A stretch of 64,000 nt of DNA from contig NZ_JAFIBY010000003.1 in the NCBI RefSeq assembly GCF_017832355.1, positions 62,001 through 126,000 of the forward strand. The letters are read 5' to 3'. The notes under the pieces were generated by a model, which was given only the letters and a program-made list of their open reading frames with translations, ran no database searches and was not told the origin of the DNA. Position numbers and translations under genes: made by a program. This stretch comes from Serratia sp. PL17 (GTDB lineage Bacteria > Pseudomonadota > Gammaproteobacteria > Enterobacterales > Enterobacteriaceae). This document shows, piece by piece, positions 38,840-46,983 of this stretch; position 1 is the stretch's first letter; every line of letters starts with the position of its first letter.

Positions 38840-39967
38840 TCAATCCTGTTTATTTTCCTCTTCGTACTCCACATCCAAAAGCTTAACCTCAAGCTCTAGC
38901 GCCGTCGTGTAGCCGCCATCACTGAGCGAATGGGTCACCTTCGTGATTGTCCACGCCTGCTCGTCTATGACGCGCTTAAACCCTTTCACCGCAACCGGCG
39001 TTTCCGGGTATAAATTCGCACGCCCCATAGCAAGGCTGATAGAAAACTCGGCAACACCGCGTTGCAACTTATCCCATTTCGCCAGTGCGGCACGCATCGC
39101 TTGCGCCTTGCTGGCGTAAACCGTGGTGATGGCAAACACATTATCGGCCTCGCCGGTCATGTACTCCCCCTCTCGCTCTTCTTTCGGCTTGGCTGCAGCT
39201 TTCTTGGAGGCAACCGGTTTAGCCTTCGGGTGTTGCAACGCTCGTAGGTGCTGCGGCTTCGGTTTGCGCTTGAGCTTCACCTGCTGTTTCTGCGGCTTCG
39301 GGTCTTTGGTGTGCAGCCATTTAGCTGTAACGCCGGTATAGGCCGCCCGGTCTGCAATAGCAAACTGATGCCGGTCACCGTCACGCCGCTCAATGGTCAT
39401 CTGCGGGATAGGCTTTCCGCTGGCGGTCACACCATTCCCGGCCCTGATAAATAACAACCTCCCGGCTTTAATCGACACCTCCGCACCATTGCGGATGGCG
39501 AGACGTGTCAGGAATTTGGCGTCAGACTCCTGCGACTGGTCAATATGCGGGACTTTAATCTCGGCCAGCCCTTTCGCTACGCTGGCCGACAGCTTATTAC
39601 GCTCGGCAATTTTGCCAATCACCGCACCGAGTGACATGTCGTGATAAGACTCCTCCCGGCGGGCATTGAGCGAGCCACGAAAATCAGCGGAACGGGCGCG
39701 AATGGTCAGTGTATCTGGCGCGCCCCGATGCTCTATCTCGTCAACGGTAAAATTGCCCTTGTTGAACACCTGCTCACCGACAGTGGGCGCCCACCATGTG
39801 CGCGCGCCACCGGCACGACAGGTCAGCCACTGCAACCAGTCCGACGTATTACCGCCCAGTTGAACGCGACAACGCGCCCAGGCAGTGTCAACGTCTACGA
39901 TGACGCCAATACGGATGAGATTGCGCACAGCGCGCGAGAGTTCTGAAATTGATTCGAGTGTATTCAT
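38840..39967 (-). CDS. chimera of baseplate gpV N-terminus and tail gpD C-terminus
   Basis: 375 residues. Residues 1 to about 67 (MNTLESISELSRAVRNLIR to WWAPTVGEQV) match P2 gpV, the baseplate spike. From about residue 70 (GNFTVDEIEHRGAPDTLTIR) the sequence matches P2 gpD, the tail protein, to its C-terminus, including HIDQSQESDAKFLTRLA, HLRALQHPKAKPV and EYMTGEADNVFA. An in-frame deletion between V and D would remove W, J, I, H, G, FI, FII, E, T and U and leave this fusion. The frame is intact, but neither parent function is likely. Start ATG at 39965-39967 is the gpV start. Confidence 0.9.
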   Translation of the reverse strand: MNTLESISELSRAVRNLIRIGVIVDVDTAWARCRVQLGGNTSDWLQWLTCRAGGARTWWAPTVGEQVFNKGNFTVDEIEHRGAPDTLTIRARSADFRGSLNARREESYHDMSLGAVIGKIAERNKLSASVAKGLAEIKVPHIDQSQESDAKFLTRLAIRNGAEVSIKAGRLLFIRAGNGVTASGKPIPQMTIERRDGDRHQFAIADRAAYTGVTAKWLHTKDPKPQKQQVKLKRKPKPQHLRALQHPKAKPVASKKAAAKPKEEREGEYMTGEADNVFAITTVYASKAQAMRAALAKWDKLQRGVAEFSISLAMGRANLYPETPVAVKGFKRVIDEQAWTITKVTHSLSDGGYTTALELEVKLLDVEYEEENKQD

Positions 39968-40052
39968 GAGGGAAAGGATGCCGCTGAAGGGATCCAGCGG
40001 CAATCAGATAGCGTAAGCTCAGCAACCAAACAACTGAGGTTGCTGAATTTTA

Positions 40053-40787
40053 TCAGCCTTGTTTTTTCAACTTCCTATGCTCTGATAAAAGATCACCTAG
40101 CCCCCTACTAGGCCCATGGATACTCATATCCATAATTTCTTTATCAGTAAACCGGTAATTATTTAAAGGATCAATATACTTATCATCCCATCGTACAAAC
40201 CCATAAATAACATATAGGGAGGATTCAGCTATGGGGCTACGAACACCTGAACTATGCATTATTAAATGCTCAGGATCTTCAGCATAATATTCACTAGGGA
40301 AATCCCTTATTATTTCCATGAACTTCACTCGCCAATACTGTCGATCTTCAATATACATGTCTTTATGCGATGACATTATTATTCTCTTACTAAAGCGCTC
40401 TGATGTTTTTAAAAACCTCGCACATGTCAGCCACAGAAACCTATCATTTTTTGGTATTTTTTCTTCTCCCTTTGGCTCCAATGTTTCGAATGCTTTTTTT
40501 AAATGTTCCTTTGCCTCCTTATAATAATCCTCTGAAATGTGACGTCTAATATTATAAATAAGCGTTAATAAAGTCACGCTAACCGTAAGTAATATAAGAA
40601 ATCGAGTATATCCCTCACCCTCAGTACTATTTAAAAAAACAATAAAGAAAACAACACTCATCCCAACAAGAGCTAGGATCACCACGTAAAATAAGATATT
40701 TATTAGACTAAACGGCTTCACTCTCTCCAGTGCTCTATTGGCTACAGAGCGTAGAAATCCATATGTTTTATTCGGTTTTTTTTTCAT
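40053..40787 (-). CDS. membrane protein of unknown function inserted between S and V (cargo)
   Basis: 244 residues: a basic N-terminus, two transmembrane helices at about 30-52 (INILFYVVILALVGMSVVFF) and 60-80 (FLILLTVSVTLLTLIY), then a soluble cytoplasmic domain of about 165 residues with many charged residues (FLKTSERFSKRIIMSSHKDM, SLYVIYGFVRWDDKYIDPL). AT-rich and unlike neighbouring phage genes, so a recent cargo insertion. No family recognised. The layout (two helices plus cytoplasmic sensor-like domain) fits a superinfection-exclusion protein, but this is inference. A GTG four codons upstream is an alternative start. Confidence 0.7.
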   Translation of the reverse strand: MKKKPNKTYGFLRSVANRALERVKPFSLINILFYVVILALVGMSVVFFIVFLNSTEGEGYTRFLILLTVSVTLLTLIYNIRRHISEDYYKEAKEHLKKAFETLEPKGEEKIPKNDRFLWLTCARFLKTSERFSKRIIMSSHKDMYIEDRQYWRVKFMEIIRDFPSEYYAEDPEHLIMHSSGVRSPIAESSLYVIYGFVRWDDKYIDPLNNYRFTDKEIMDMSIHGPSRGLGDLLSEHRKLKKQG

Positions 40788-40826
40788 TTCAATCAACACT
40801 TTTTAGATAGTGACCAAACATTACAC

Positions 40827-41285
40827 CTAGATTATCTTCTTACCAATGTAAAAAACGATAAAATCTTCTACAACTTGTCTATCAGCTTCACTGAAGCCCA
40901 ATAACGGCCGCGCGTCATATTGCACGTCCCGGCTATGGCGGTTCGGGCGGTCACGTAAACCCTCCTGATGCACGCGGGCGATACGTTGCACGCGCCCGGT
41001 AAATTCGACCAGCGCCTCATCAGCCGTGCCTTTGGCTTTCATGTAGCGATGGGTGCGCAGCTTAGCGAACATCTCGCGCTTAACCCGCCCTTTTTTGCTG
41101 CGGATCGGCTGGCGTTTACGGTCAATATACGGCGCGCCGTCCGGTGCCTGCTGGCGCTTAATCCGCCCCTGCTGACTGGCGCGCAGCCGCTTCGCTATCT
41201 CGGCGGCCATCTGGCGGCGGCTGGACGCGGACAAGCCTGCAATCAGCCCCGCCAACTTGTCATCAAAGGGCTTTAACTCATTCAT
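40827..41285 (-). CDS. P2 gpS-like tail completion protein
   Basis: 152 residues similar to P2 gpS: SSRRQMAAEIAKRLRASQQ, REMFAKLRTHRYMKAKGTAD, FTGRVQRIARVHQEGLRDRP, YDARPLLGFSEADRQVVEDF. It completes the tail in head-tail joining. The ATG overlaps the gpR stop. The C-terminus (VFYIGKKII) may be altered by the adjacent insertion. Confidence 0.88.
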   Translation of the reverse strand: MNELKPFDDKLAGLIAGLSASSRRQMAAEIAKRLRASQQGRIKRQQAPDGAPYIDRKRQPIRSKKGRVKREMFAKLRTHRYMKAKGTADEALVEFTGRVQRIARVHQEGLRDRPNRHSRDVQYDARPLLGFSEADRQVVEDFIVFYIGKKII

Positions 41286-41745
41286 CCCATTCACTCACAA
41301 GCTCACCATTGGCATAAAGATGCGTCGGACTTTCCATCGGAATCGGCAAGGGCGGCTCCGGCGCGTGCGTGACGTGCAGCTCGCGGTCACCTTCTTTCAC
41401 TATGGTGCGCTCGGTCAGTTGCAGGCTGATACTGAGGTCATAGCTGTCGTCTTTGTTGATATCGGCGATGTAGGTAAAGCCCTTTTTTCTGCCCTCGTCC
41501 GTGGTCATGATATCGGGCTGACTTTCCCGCAACCATGCTCCAATCGGCACCAGCAGCAAATCAATATCATCCGGGTAGTCGGTGACCACCACGTTGAGCG
41601 TGTAGCGATTTTCAAAGGACAGGGAGGCGGCCAGCGTTGCGCCGATGACACCGCTGTCAATAAAAATGCGCAGCATATCCGGGTTAGCCTTGAGTTTCGG
41701 CACCGCGTCATAAAGCGCTTTGCGCAAACTTTTCGGTTTTAACAT
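41278..41745 (-). CDS. P2 gpR-like tail completion protein
   Basis: 155 residues, the size of P2 gpR, with LRKALYDAVPKLKANPDMLR, AASLSFENRYTLNVVVTDYP, QPDIMTTDEGRKKGFTYIAD and the C-terminal GELVSEWDE. Acts with gpS to finish the tail. It overlaps lysC at its start. Confidence 0.9.
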   Translation of the reverse strand: MLKPKSLRKALYDAVPKLKANPDMLRIFIDSGVIGATLAASLSFENRYTLNVVVTDYPDDIDLLLVPIGAWLRESQPDIMTTDEGRKKGFTYIADINKDDSYDLSISLQLTERTIVKEGDRELHVTHAPEPPLPIPMESPTHLYANGELVSEWDE

Positions 41746-41998
41746 CTTGTTCCTCCTGACATTTTTTCACGGTCTCCACCTGTAGCGCACAGCTCGCCAG
41801 CGCACGCTCAAGATTGAAAATATCGGTACTTAAATCACCGTTGGTTTTCGGGCTACTGCCGGGTAGCGGGCAACTGCTAACCTTCGGACAACCAGCGTAA
41901 ATAATCGTCGGGGGTGGCAAAGTCGGGACGGGTGTGCAGCCCGATAACATCATCAGGCAAAGCAGACTGATAACAGCGGCGCAGAGTTTCATTTTCAT
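41708..41998 (-). CDS. LysC/Rz1-like outer-membrane spanin lipoprotein
   Basis: 96 residues. A lipoprotein signal with lipobox LSGC (LMMLSGCTPVP) is followed by a proline-rich mature N-terminus (PVPTLPPPT). This is the o-spanin that links to LysB and disrupts the outer membrane at lysis. Its 5' part lies inside the lysB frame, the normal nested arrangement. ATG at 41996-41998. Confidence 0.75.
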   Translation of the reverse strand: MKMKLCAAVISLLCLMMLSGCTPVPTLPPPTIIYAGCPKVSSCPLPGSSPKTNGDLSTDIFNLERALASCALQVETVKKCQEEQDVKTEKFAQSAL

Positions 41999-42059
41999 TA
42001 AGCAGCCTCGTAATGGTGTTATTTCGGCGGTTCGCCAACTGGTCAGCGGTGGCGATATC
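41877..42059 (-). pseudogene. LysB-like inner-membrane spanin, C-terminal fragment
   Basis: The frame reads ATADQLANRRNNTITRLLNE then NETLRRCYQSALPDDVIG and ends LRWLSEG. This is the C-terminal coiled-coil end of a P2 LysB-type protein. It breaks at about 42059 into the Q fragment on the other strand, so the membrane anchor and most of the coiled coil are gone. Confidence 0.7.
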
Positions 42060-42810
42060 ACAGCAGGATTTCAGCCGGTTTGTGCTGGATTATCTGGTGT
42101 TCGGCAACGCCTTCTTAGAAAAGCGCCAGAGCGTCAGCGGCAAGCTGTTGAAGCTGGAGACCTCCCCGGCCAAATATACCCGGCGCGGCGTTGAACCCGG
42201 TGTTTATTGGTTTGTGCAATCGTTCGTTGAGCCGCACCCGTCCGCACCCGACAGCGTGTTCCACCTGCTGGAGCCGGATATCAATCAAGAGCTGTACGGA
42301 ATGCCGGAATACCTGTCGGCACTCAATTCGGCATGGCTGAACGAGTCCGCCACACTATTCCGCCGCAAGTATTACCAAAACGGCGCGCACGCGGGCTACA
42401 TCATGTACGTGACCGACGCCGCGCAGAATAATACCGATGTGGAGGCGCTGCGCGATGCGATGAGCGACTCTAAAGGCATGGGGAATTTTAAAAACCTGTT
42501 CTTCTACGCGCCGAACGGAAAGCCGGACGGCATCAAGATAGTGCCGCTCAGTGAGGTAGCAACGAAGGACGATTTCTTTAACATCAAAAAGGTCAGCGCC
42601 GCCGACCTGCTGGATGCCCACCGCATCCCCTATCAACTGATGGGCGGCAAGCCGGAGAACGTCGGGTCAGTGGGTGACGTGGAGAAGGCTGCGAGGGTGT
42701 TTGTCCGCAACGAGTTGACACCGCTACAGCAGCGCATCACTGAGGTGAATGACTGGCTCGGCGAGGAGGTCATCCGCTTTAAAAAATACACCCTCGAAAA
42801 CGACGACTAA
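42060..42810 (+). pseudogene. portal protein gene Q, 3' fragment (right copy)
   Basis: About 250 C-terminal residues of gpQ, longer than the left copy: SRFVLDYLVFGNAFLEKRQS, SPAKYTRRGVEPGVYWFVQ, then the shared DINQELYGMPEYLSALNSAW to the end. The break at about 42060 against lysB' means lysA, K, Y, X, L, M, N, O, P and the 5' part of Q were deleted in one event. An ATG at 42013 lies in lysB-derived sequence and does not make a true portal start. Confidence 0.85.
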
Positions 42811-42820
42811 TGATAAACCG

Positions 42821-42842
42821 GCCGCCTGATTGGCGGCTTTTT
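42821..42842 (+). terminator. Q terminator (right copy)
   Basis: GCCGCC-TGAT-TGGCGGC followed by TTTTT, the same as at 36261. Confidence 0.75.
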
Positions 42843-42983
42843 GACACCCATCCGCAAACGCCCTCTGACGCCCACCACGACGAGCAAACGCACACCCACC
42901 CGCGAAACAAACCAAAGAACCCCAACACCATCACGGCGCGCTGACGCCGTCAATTCTGATAATTAAATACGTGCCTGCGCGCA

Positions 42984-43002
42984 ATGCTATCCCCGCCACG
43001 CC
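42984..43002 (-). other. P2/186-type cos site (right copy)
   Basis: Identical 19-base sequence and orientation to the left copy, 6561 bp apart. The flanking 42843-43130 has no gene; it includes the second Q'-cos repeat end at about 43009 and a hairpin TGAAAGCCG/CGGCTTTCA at 43046-43077. Confidence 0.8.
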
Positions 43003-43130
43003 TGCCCGCTTCATGAGTCGGTTTTAATGCAGTTGTCTGAAACGATGAAAGCCGCACCAGTACTGGCACGGCTTTCAATATCTTTATGCGAAAATGAAAT
43101 GCGCAATGATGCACCTGCATGCAGATAAAA

Positions 43131-43394
43131 TTACTTAACCTTCCCGTCAATTACACCGCGCGCAAACATAATAAAACGCAGCATAACTTTGTTGTTCATC
43201 CATGTTTTATCCGCCAGATGCTCCACCCAATCGAGCACCTCCGCGTGAGTTCGACATGAATGCATTGGAACTTTATATTCACCTGCAACGTTAAAAACGA
43301 TATCTCCGTCAGCAATTTTTACTTGTTCTGCTAACAGCTTGTCTTCCTCGATAATTTCATCGGTCAAATTTTCATCAACATTTACAATGGGCAT
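43131..43394 (-). CDS. small acidic hypothetical protein beside cos
   Basis: 87 residues, acidic N-terminus (NVDENLTDEIIEEDKLLAEQ) and a C-terminal helix (NKVMLRFIMFARGVIDGKVK). Ribosome site AAGGAA before the ATG. It occupies the place next to cos where P2 carries non-essential genes. No family recognised. Confidence 0.6.
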   Translation of the reverse strand: MPIVNVDENLTDEIIEEDKLLAEQVKIADGDIVFNVAGEYKVPMHSCRTHAEVLDWVEHLADKTWMNNKVMLRFIMFARGVIDGKVK

Positions 43395-43472
43395 CTTTTT
43401 TCCTTATAAATAAAATAAATAACATCGTCCGCAAGGTCTGGGCCACCAAAGGACGCAGAAGTTTATAACGTA

Positions 43473-44201
43473 CTACTCTTCAATTATTTTTTCGACATCA
43501 CCGGTCTTAATATCCACACGCGCGCTCACAGCCTGAGTAACAACGCCGCCATAGGCATTTGTCCCTTTGAATGTGGTTTTAACCACTGCGTGAGGGTCTT
43601 TCCCAAGGACAAGATGCGACACTGTTTCGACATGCTTATACGATGAATCATCATTCATACTTTTCTTAATCAGCTTTTCAAGCGGGCGATACGAGCCATC
43701 CCAACAGCTGAAATTCTTCTGGAACGCGTCAAGGTTGGTGTATTCAGCCATCGATTTAGGGTCTTTTTGATAACCGGCATCACACCATCCAAGAACTTCG
43801 CCGAGCGGCAATTCCTCTGACTTAGTAATGCTGTACTCACTTAAGCAGGCGTAGAATCCATCGCCATCGCTCGCCGGTATCCCCTTAAACTTAACGTAAT
43901 CGCTGACGATTTGGTGACGGTCTGCCTGCGGTTTCCGGCGGTACTCAACAAGTTTTAAATCCGCGTGTTCAAACACCGCCGGGGCTTTCGGAGCTTCAAC
44001 TTTGGGCTCACTCTCAACTACTGAGTTTTTTTGTTCTGTCGGATATAAAACCGCCCCCAACATTGATGCGCAAATAAAAATGATGCCATAAATAACACTA
44101 GACCCCATCCTGCTTGGCATGCGCACCCATTGAGGCTTTATCAAACCTATGAAAAACGCCAGTGCAGAGGCAATTGATACAAAGACAATTAATCCCTCCA
44201 A
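43473..44201 (-). CDS. membrane-anchored protein of unknown function (cargo near cos)
   Basis: 242 residues: two N-terminal transmembrane helices (LIVFVSIASALAFFIGLI and SSVIYGIIFICASMLGAVLY), a linker EPKVEAPKAPAV and a probably periplasmic domain with cysteines in FYACLSEY, GWCDAGY and FSCWDGSY. The C-terminal 60 residues (SSYKHVETVSHLVLGKD, VVTQAVSARVDIKTGDVEKI) resemble a small domain seen in phage and host lipoproteins. The start is a TTG with GAGGG upstream. Superinfection exclusion is conceivable from location and topology; not demonstrated. Confidence 0.6.
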   Translation of the reverse strand: MEGLIVFVSIASALAFFIGLIKPQWVRMPSRMGSSVIYGIIFICASMLGAVLYPTEQKNSVVESEPKVEAPKAPAVFEHADLKLVEYRRKPQADRHQIVSDYVKFKGIPASDGDGFYACLSEYSITKSEELPLGEVLGWCDAGYQKDPKSMAEYTNLDAFQKNFSCWDGSYRPLEKLIKKSMNDDSSYKHVETVSHLVLGKDPHAVVKTTFKGTNAYGGVVTQAVSARVDIKTGDVEKIIEE

Positions 44202-44308
44202 AATAATCCCTCTAATAAACTAATTATCATGCATTTAATGTGTGTAATCGCCATGAGCATAATAACAAAATATTCATTGGCTGATGACAATTATTGGCAG
44301 AAACCCAG

Positions 44309-44724
44309 TCAATCATCCTGCGGAAAATATGAGAATATTTGCCCGTCATAATTCACCGGCGCGCCACGTACCAGCGCTCGCAGCTCCCACAGCTCCAGAG
44401 TGATACCATGATGTGCCAGCTCTAACCGTATTTGCGGAATCCTTGCCCGTTCCCCGGGCTCAAGCGTGCCGACGGTGCATCATTTCGGGATTTTTTACGA
44501 TTCCGGGCTATTTCTTGGTGGTTACCCTTACGTGATTGCAGCCTTAATGCGTCCCTCATCGTCTTGGCAACGTCGGCGTCATTCCAGATAACATTTCCGG
44601 TCTCGATTAAGCACAGAACCTCGGCGAAGTACTCAGATGTCGTACCCGCACTATCCGTGACTAACTCTCGCTGAACCACTCCACCAGACCACTTTGGATG
44701 GTTCGGATTGATATGGTTACACAC
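44309..44724 (-). pseudogene. ORF127-family gene with a one-base frameshift
   Basis: The 5' part reads WSGGVVQRELV, then NVIWNDADVAKTMRDALRLQ and NHQEIARNRKKSRNDAPSAR, parallel to the intact paralogue at 47673-48056. In a run of four G near 44455 one base is missing: restoring it continues the homology (ERARIPQIRLELAHHGIT, LWELRALVRGAPVNYDG) to a stop at 44309. As read, the frame ends at 44422. Function of the family unknown to me. Confidence 0.7.
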
Positions 44725-44896
44725 GAGGTATCACCTATTGTCTGAACGAAAAGCTAACCGTACTGCAGTCACCTTCTTTAACATATACATTCACTCACCC
44801 TAGACATTCTATGGAAATGTGTTGTAATTCTTATGATTCACGGAAATTGCACTTTTTGTTAAAGACTACTTACACACTAAAACAGGAACGTTGGAA
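44725..44896 (+). promoter_or_regulatory. upstream region of the three-gene cargo operon
   Basis: AT-rich 170 bp between two divergent genes; a promoter for the operon must lie here, but no strong -35/-10 pair stands out. AGGA at 44883-44886 serves as ribosome site for the first gene. Confidence 0.4.
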
Positions 44897-45898
44897 ATGG
44901 GTGGAGAGACCTCTGCAATACAGCATGTTGCAAATAAAATAACACAAGACATTTTTAAAGTGTTCAAGTGGCAACGGGCTGTAAGCCAAGATATGAACTG
45001 GGATTGCGAATTACAAGCGCATGATAAGAAAACTCATCCAAGTGATGTTGTGTTTTATTATACTGACCCGTATGAAGAAGAGATTGTTTATCTCAATACC
45101 GATCTCAAAAGCTATGCTCAGGGTAGCATTGGTAAAGGGATTGTAGAGGGCGCGATCTCTTCTTTAGCCCTTGCAACAGAATGCGCTAACATCAGCCCTC
45201 AGTGGCGCATGCGATATATAAATGATGAATCATTAGGTTATAATGTTCGAGGTTTGTTATTCCTCTACAATCATGACAACCTTTATGATAAAGATTTCTA
45301 CAATAATGTAATGAAAAAAATAACACCTGAGGCAATAAAGTGCCCTCCAAATGTTAAATTGCATATTTTAGACCCATACAAAATATCAGACATCATAAAT
45401 ATATCATCTGATATAAAAGTGTTAATTGGCTCTGGCGAACTACCTCAACCAGATAAGTTTCATTATTATTACCCTGACTTATCCTTAACAAGGATTAAAC
45501 ATCAAGTCACTGAAAAAACGGCCGCAACAATAGAGTTACTTTCATCTCCTTATGTGATATTGAAGCATGACTCATTTAGTTGGATGGGTGATGAAAAAGA
45601 TAGTGGATATGTCATCTACTATAATCAGCCCGGAAATAGCGTGGATGAGTTTGTATACTTTTTTGACATGTTATCTAACTATCAAATTCTAACTGACGCC
45701 AAGAAAATCAGTGTAAGACATTGTCATATTAATCCACATCAAGATGCTATCCATCACTTTGAAAAAGCCAAGTCAAGATATAGCTCTCATTGGTTACTTG
45801 GTGAAAATGAGCGATTATTCTCAAAAGTAACCTTGGATAAAGTTACAACAGTTGTAATTCAATACAGCCTTGAGGCAATTGGGATGGAGCAGCGTTAA
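44897..45898 (+). CDS. uncharacterised protein with possible PD-(D/E)XK nuclease core (cargo operon gene 1)
   Basis: 333 residues from the ATG at 44897 (a TTG two codons earlier is less well placed). The N-terminal 100 residues show a plausible restriction-endonuclease-like core: a helix FKVFKWQRAVSQ, then HPSDVVFYY with an aspartate near residue 50, a strand YLNTDLKSYAQ carrying D-x-K about 19 residues later, and a following helix VEGAISSLALATECANIS. The C-terminal two-thirds has no motif I recognise. No signal or membrane segment. The stop overlaps the next start (TAATG). Strongly AT-rich. Nuclease assignment is a motif-level inference. Confidence 0.6.
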   Translation: MGGETSAIQHVANKITQDIFKVFKWQRAVSQDMNWDCELQAHDKKTHPSDVVFYYTDPYEEEIVYLNTDLKSYAQGSIGKGIVEGAISSLALATECANISPQWRMRYINDESLGYNVRGLLFLYNHDNLYDKDFYNNVMKKITPEAIKCPPNVKLHILDPYKISDIINISSDIKVLIGSGELPQPDKFHYYYPDLSLTRIKHQVTEKTAATIELLSSPYVILKHDSFSWMGDEKDSGYVIYYNQPGNSVDEFVYFFDMLSNYQILTDAKKISVRHCHINPHQDAIHHFEKAKSRYSSHWLLGENERLFSKVTLDKVTTVVIQYSLEAIGMEQR

Positions 45899-46983
45899 TG
45901 AAGAATATGAATATCTATTTTGCAACAGATAAAAACATTTATGATGCTCTACATCATAAACGAATCACAACTGCAATATTGCGAGAAACCCTTCTAAGAA
46001 AAGGGATTATTGTTTCACCAGACTTTTCAAGAGAAAGGTTGATTGATGAGGTCTGTAAGCTTCCTCACGGTTTTAATGATTTGGAAACATTAAAAGAGTT
46101 TGTACAAACCTATGACAAGAGGGAAAGTACAACAAATCTAAAACTTAACACATCGTCATCTCAGAATGAACTGAAAGCCGCAGCAGAAGAAGTTAAAAAA
46201 AAGCTGGCCACAGGTAATGGCGAAACTATTTCTATAACAGCAAAAAAAGATGGATCTTTATCGATCGATGTCAACTATCAAGATATCGACTTATCAAGAA
46301 CTGCATTGCGACAAATAGACAATCGAAATGTTAAAATAGATATGAAGGTAACTGATGGTAATATCGATATCAGAATGCCGCAGAACCAAAAGGCTAAAGA
46401 TGTTGTAACACTATTTCAGAATGAATTATCAAAGATAAAATCAGAAGAAGTTGAAAAGTTTGAAATATCTTTAGAAGCCATCCCCACTCCTGTGCTGAGG
46501 AGTCAATTCTTTCAAGATCTAATGAATGGCCTCGATGGCTATGAAATCGATGATGTAACCAATGTAGAATTAAACAGACATAGTTCAAAAGGGGATGGGG
46601 AGGATGACGAAGAAGAGGAAATTGAGACAGGCTTTGTTAAAAAGGCCGTATTAAAGGGTGAGGCTGTTAATAGTTCCGCTATCTTCGCCCAACTACACAG
46701 CAAAGGTTATTACATTGGGCGCATTGCATGGTCGGCAAAGCCGAAAAGCACCATAGGCAATAGAATTCTTGTAGAAGCATTTTTTAAAAACGCCGATAAC
46801 TGCTCAGATTTCTCATACCAAATTAAAGGGATAAATAATCAGCGCACAAATGGTTTCAATATTACAATGCGTGCTGCAACTGACATTGAGAAGAAAGACA
46901 TAAGTGAATTAATTGAATCATCCGCAGAGAACGCCTATAATATCGTAACTGGTAAAAAGGTGAATGAGCATGAGAAAGGTTAA
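45898..46983 (+). CDS. uncharacterised protein with acidic linker (cargo operon gene 2)
   Basis: 361 residues. The first 70 form a compact helical segment (ITTAILRETLLRKGIIVS, RERLIDEVCKLPHGF) reminiscent of short DNA- or protein-binding helical motifs. Residues about 100-220 alternate strands and helices (ETISITAKKDGSLSIDVNYQ). A highly acidic linker GDGEDDEEEEIETG at about 235 precedes a C-terminal domain (AQLHSKGYYIGRIAWSAKPK). The start overlaps gene 1 by one base and the end overlaps gene 3. I recognise no family; the role as adaptor or sensor is speculation. Confidence 0.6.
   Translation: MKNMNIYFATDKNIYDALHHKRITTAILRETLLRKGIIVSPDFSRERLIDEVCKLPHGFNDLETLKEFVQTYDKRESTTNLKLNTSSSQNELKAAAEEVKKKLATGNGETISITAKKDGSLSIDVNYQDIDLSRTALRQIDNRNVKIDMKVTDGNIDIRMPQNQKAKDVVTLFQNELSKIKSEEVEKFEISLEAIPTPVLRSQFFQDLMNGLDGYEIDDVTNVELNRHSSKGDGEDDEEEEIETGFVKKAVLKGEAVNSSAIFAQLHSKGYYIGRIAWSAKPKSTIGNRILVEAFFKNADNCSDFSYQIKGINNQRTNGFNITMRAATDIEKKDISELIESSAENAYNIVTGKKVNEHEKG

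Noticed and set aside
42013-42059. ATG at 42013 as a true start of the portal gene
   Set aside because: The first 16 codons are the complement of lysB, not portal sequence; the frame is an accident of the deletion junction.
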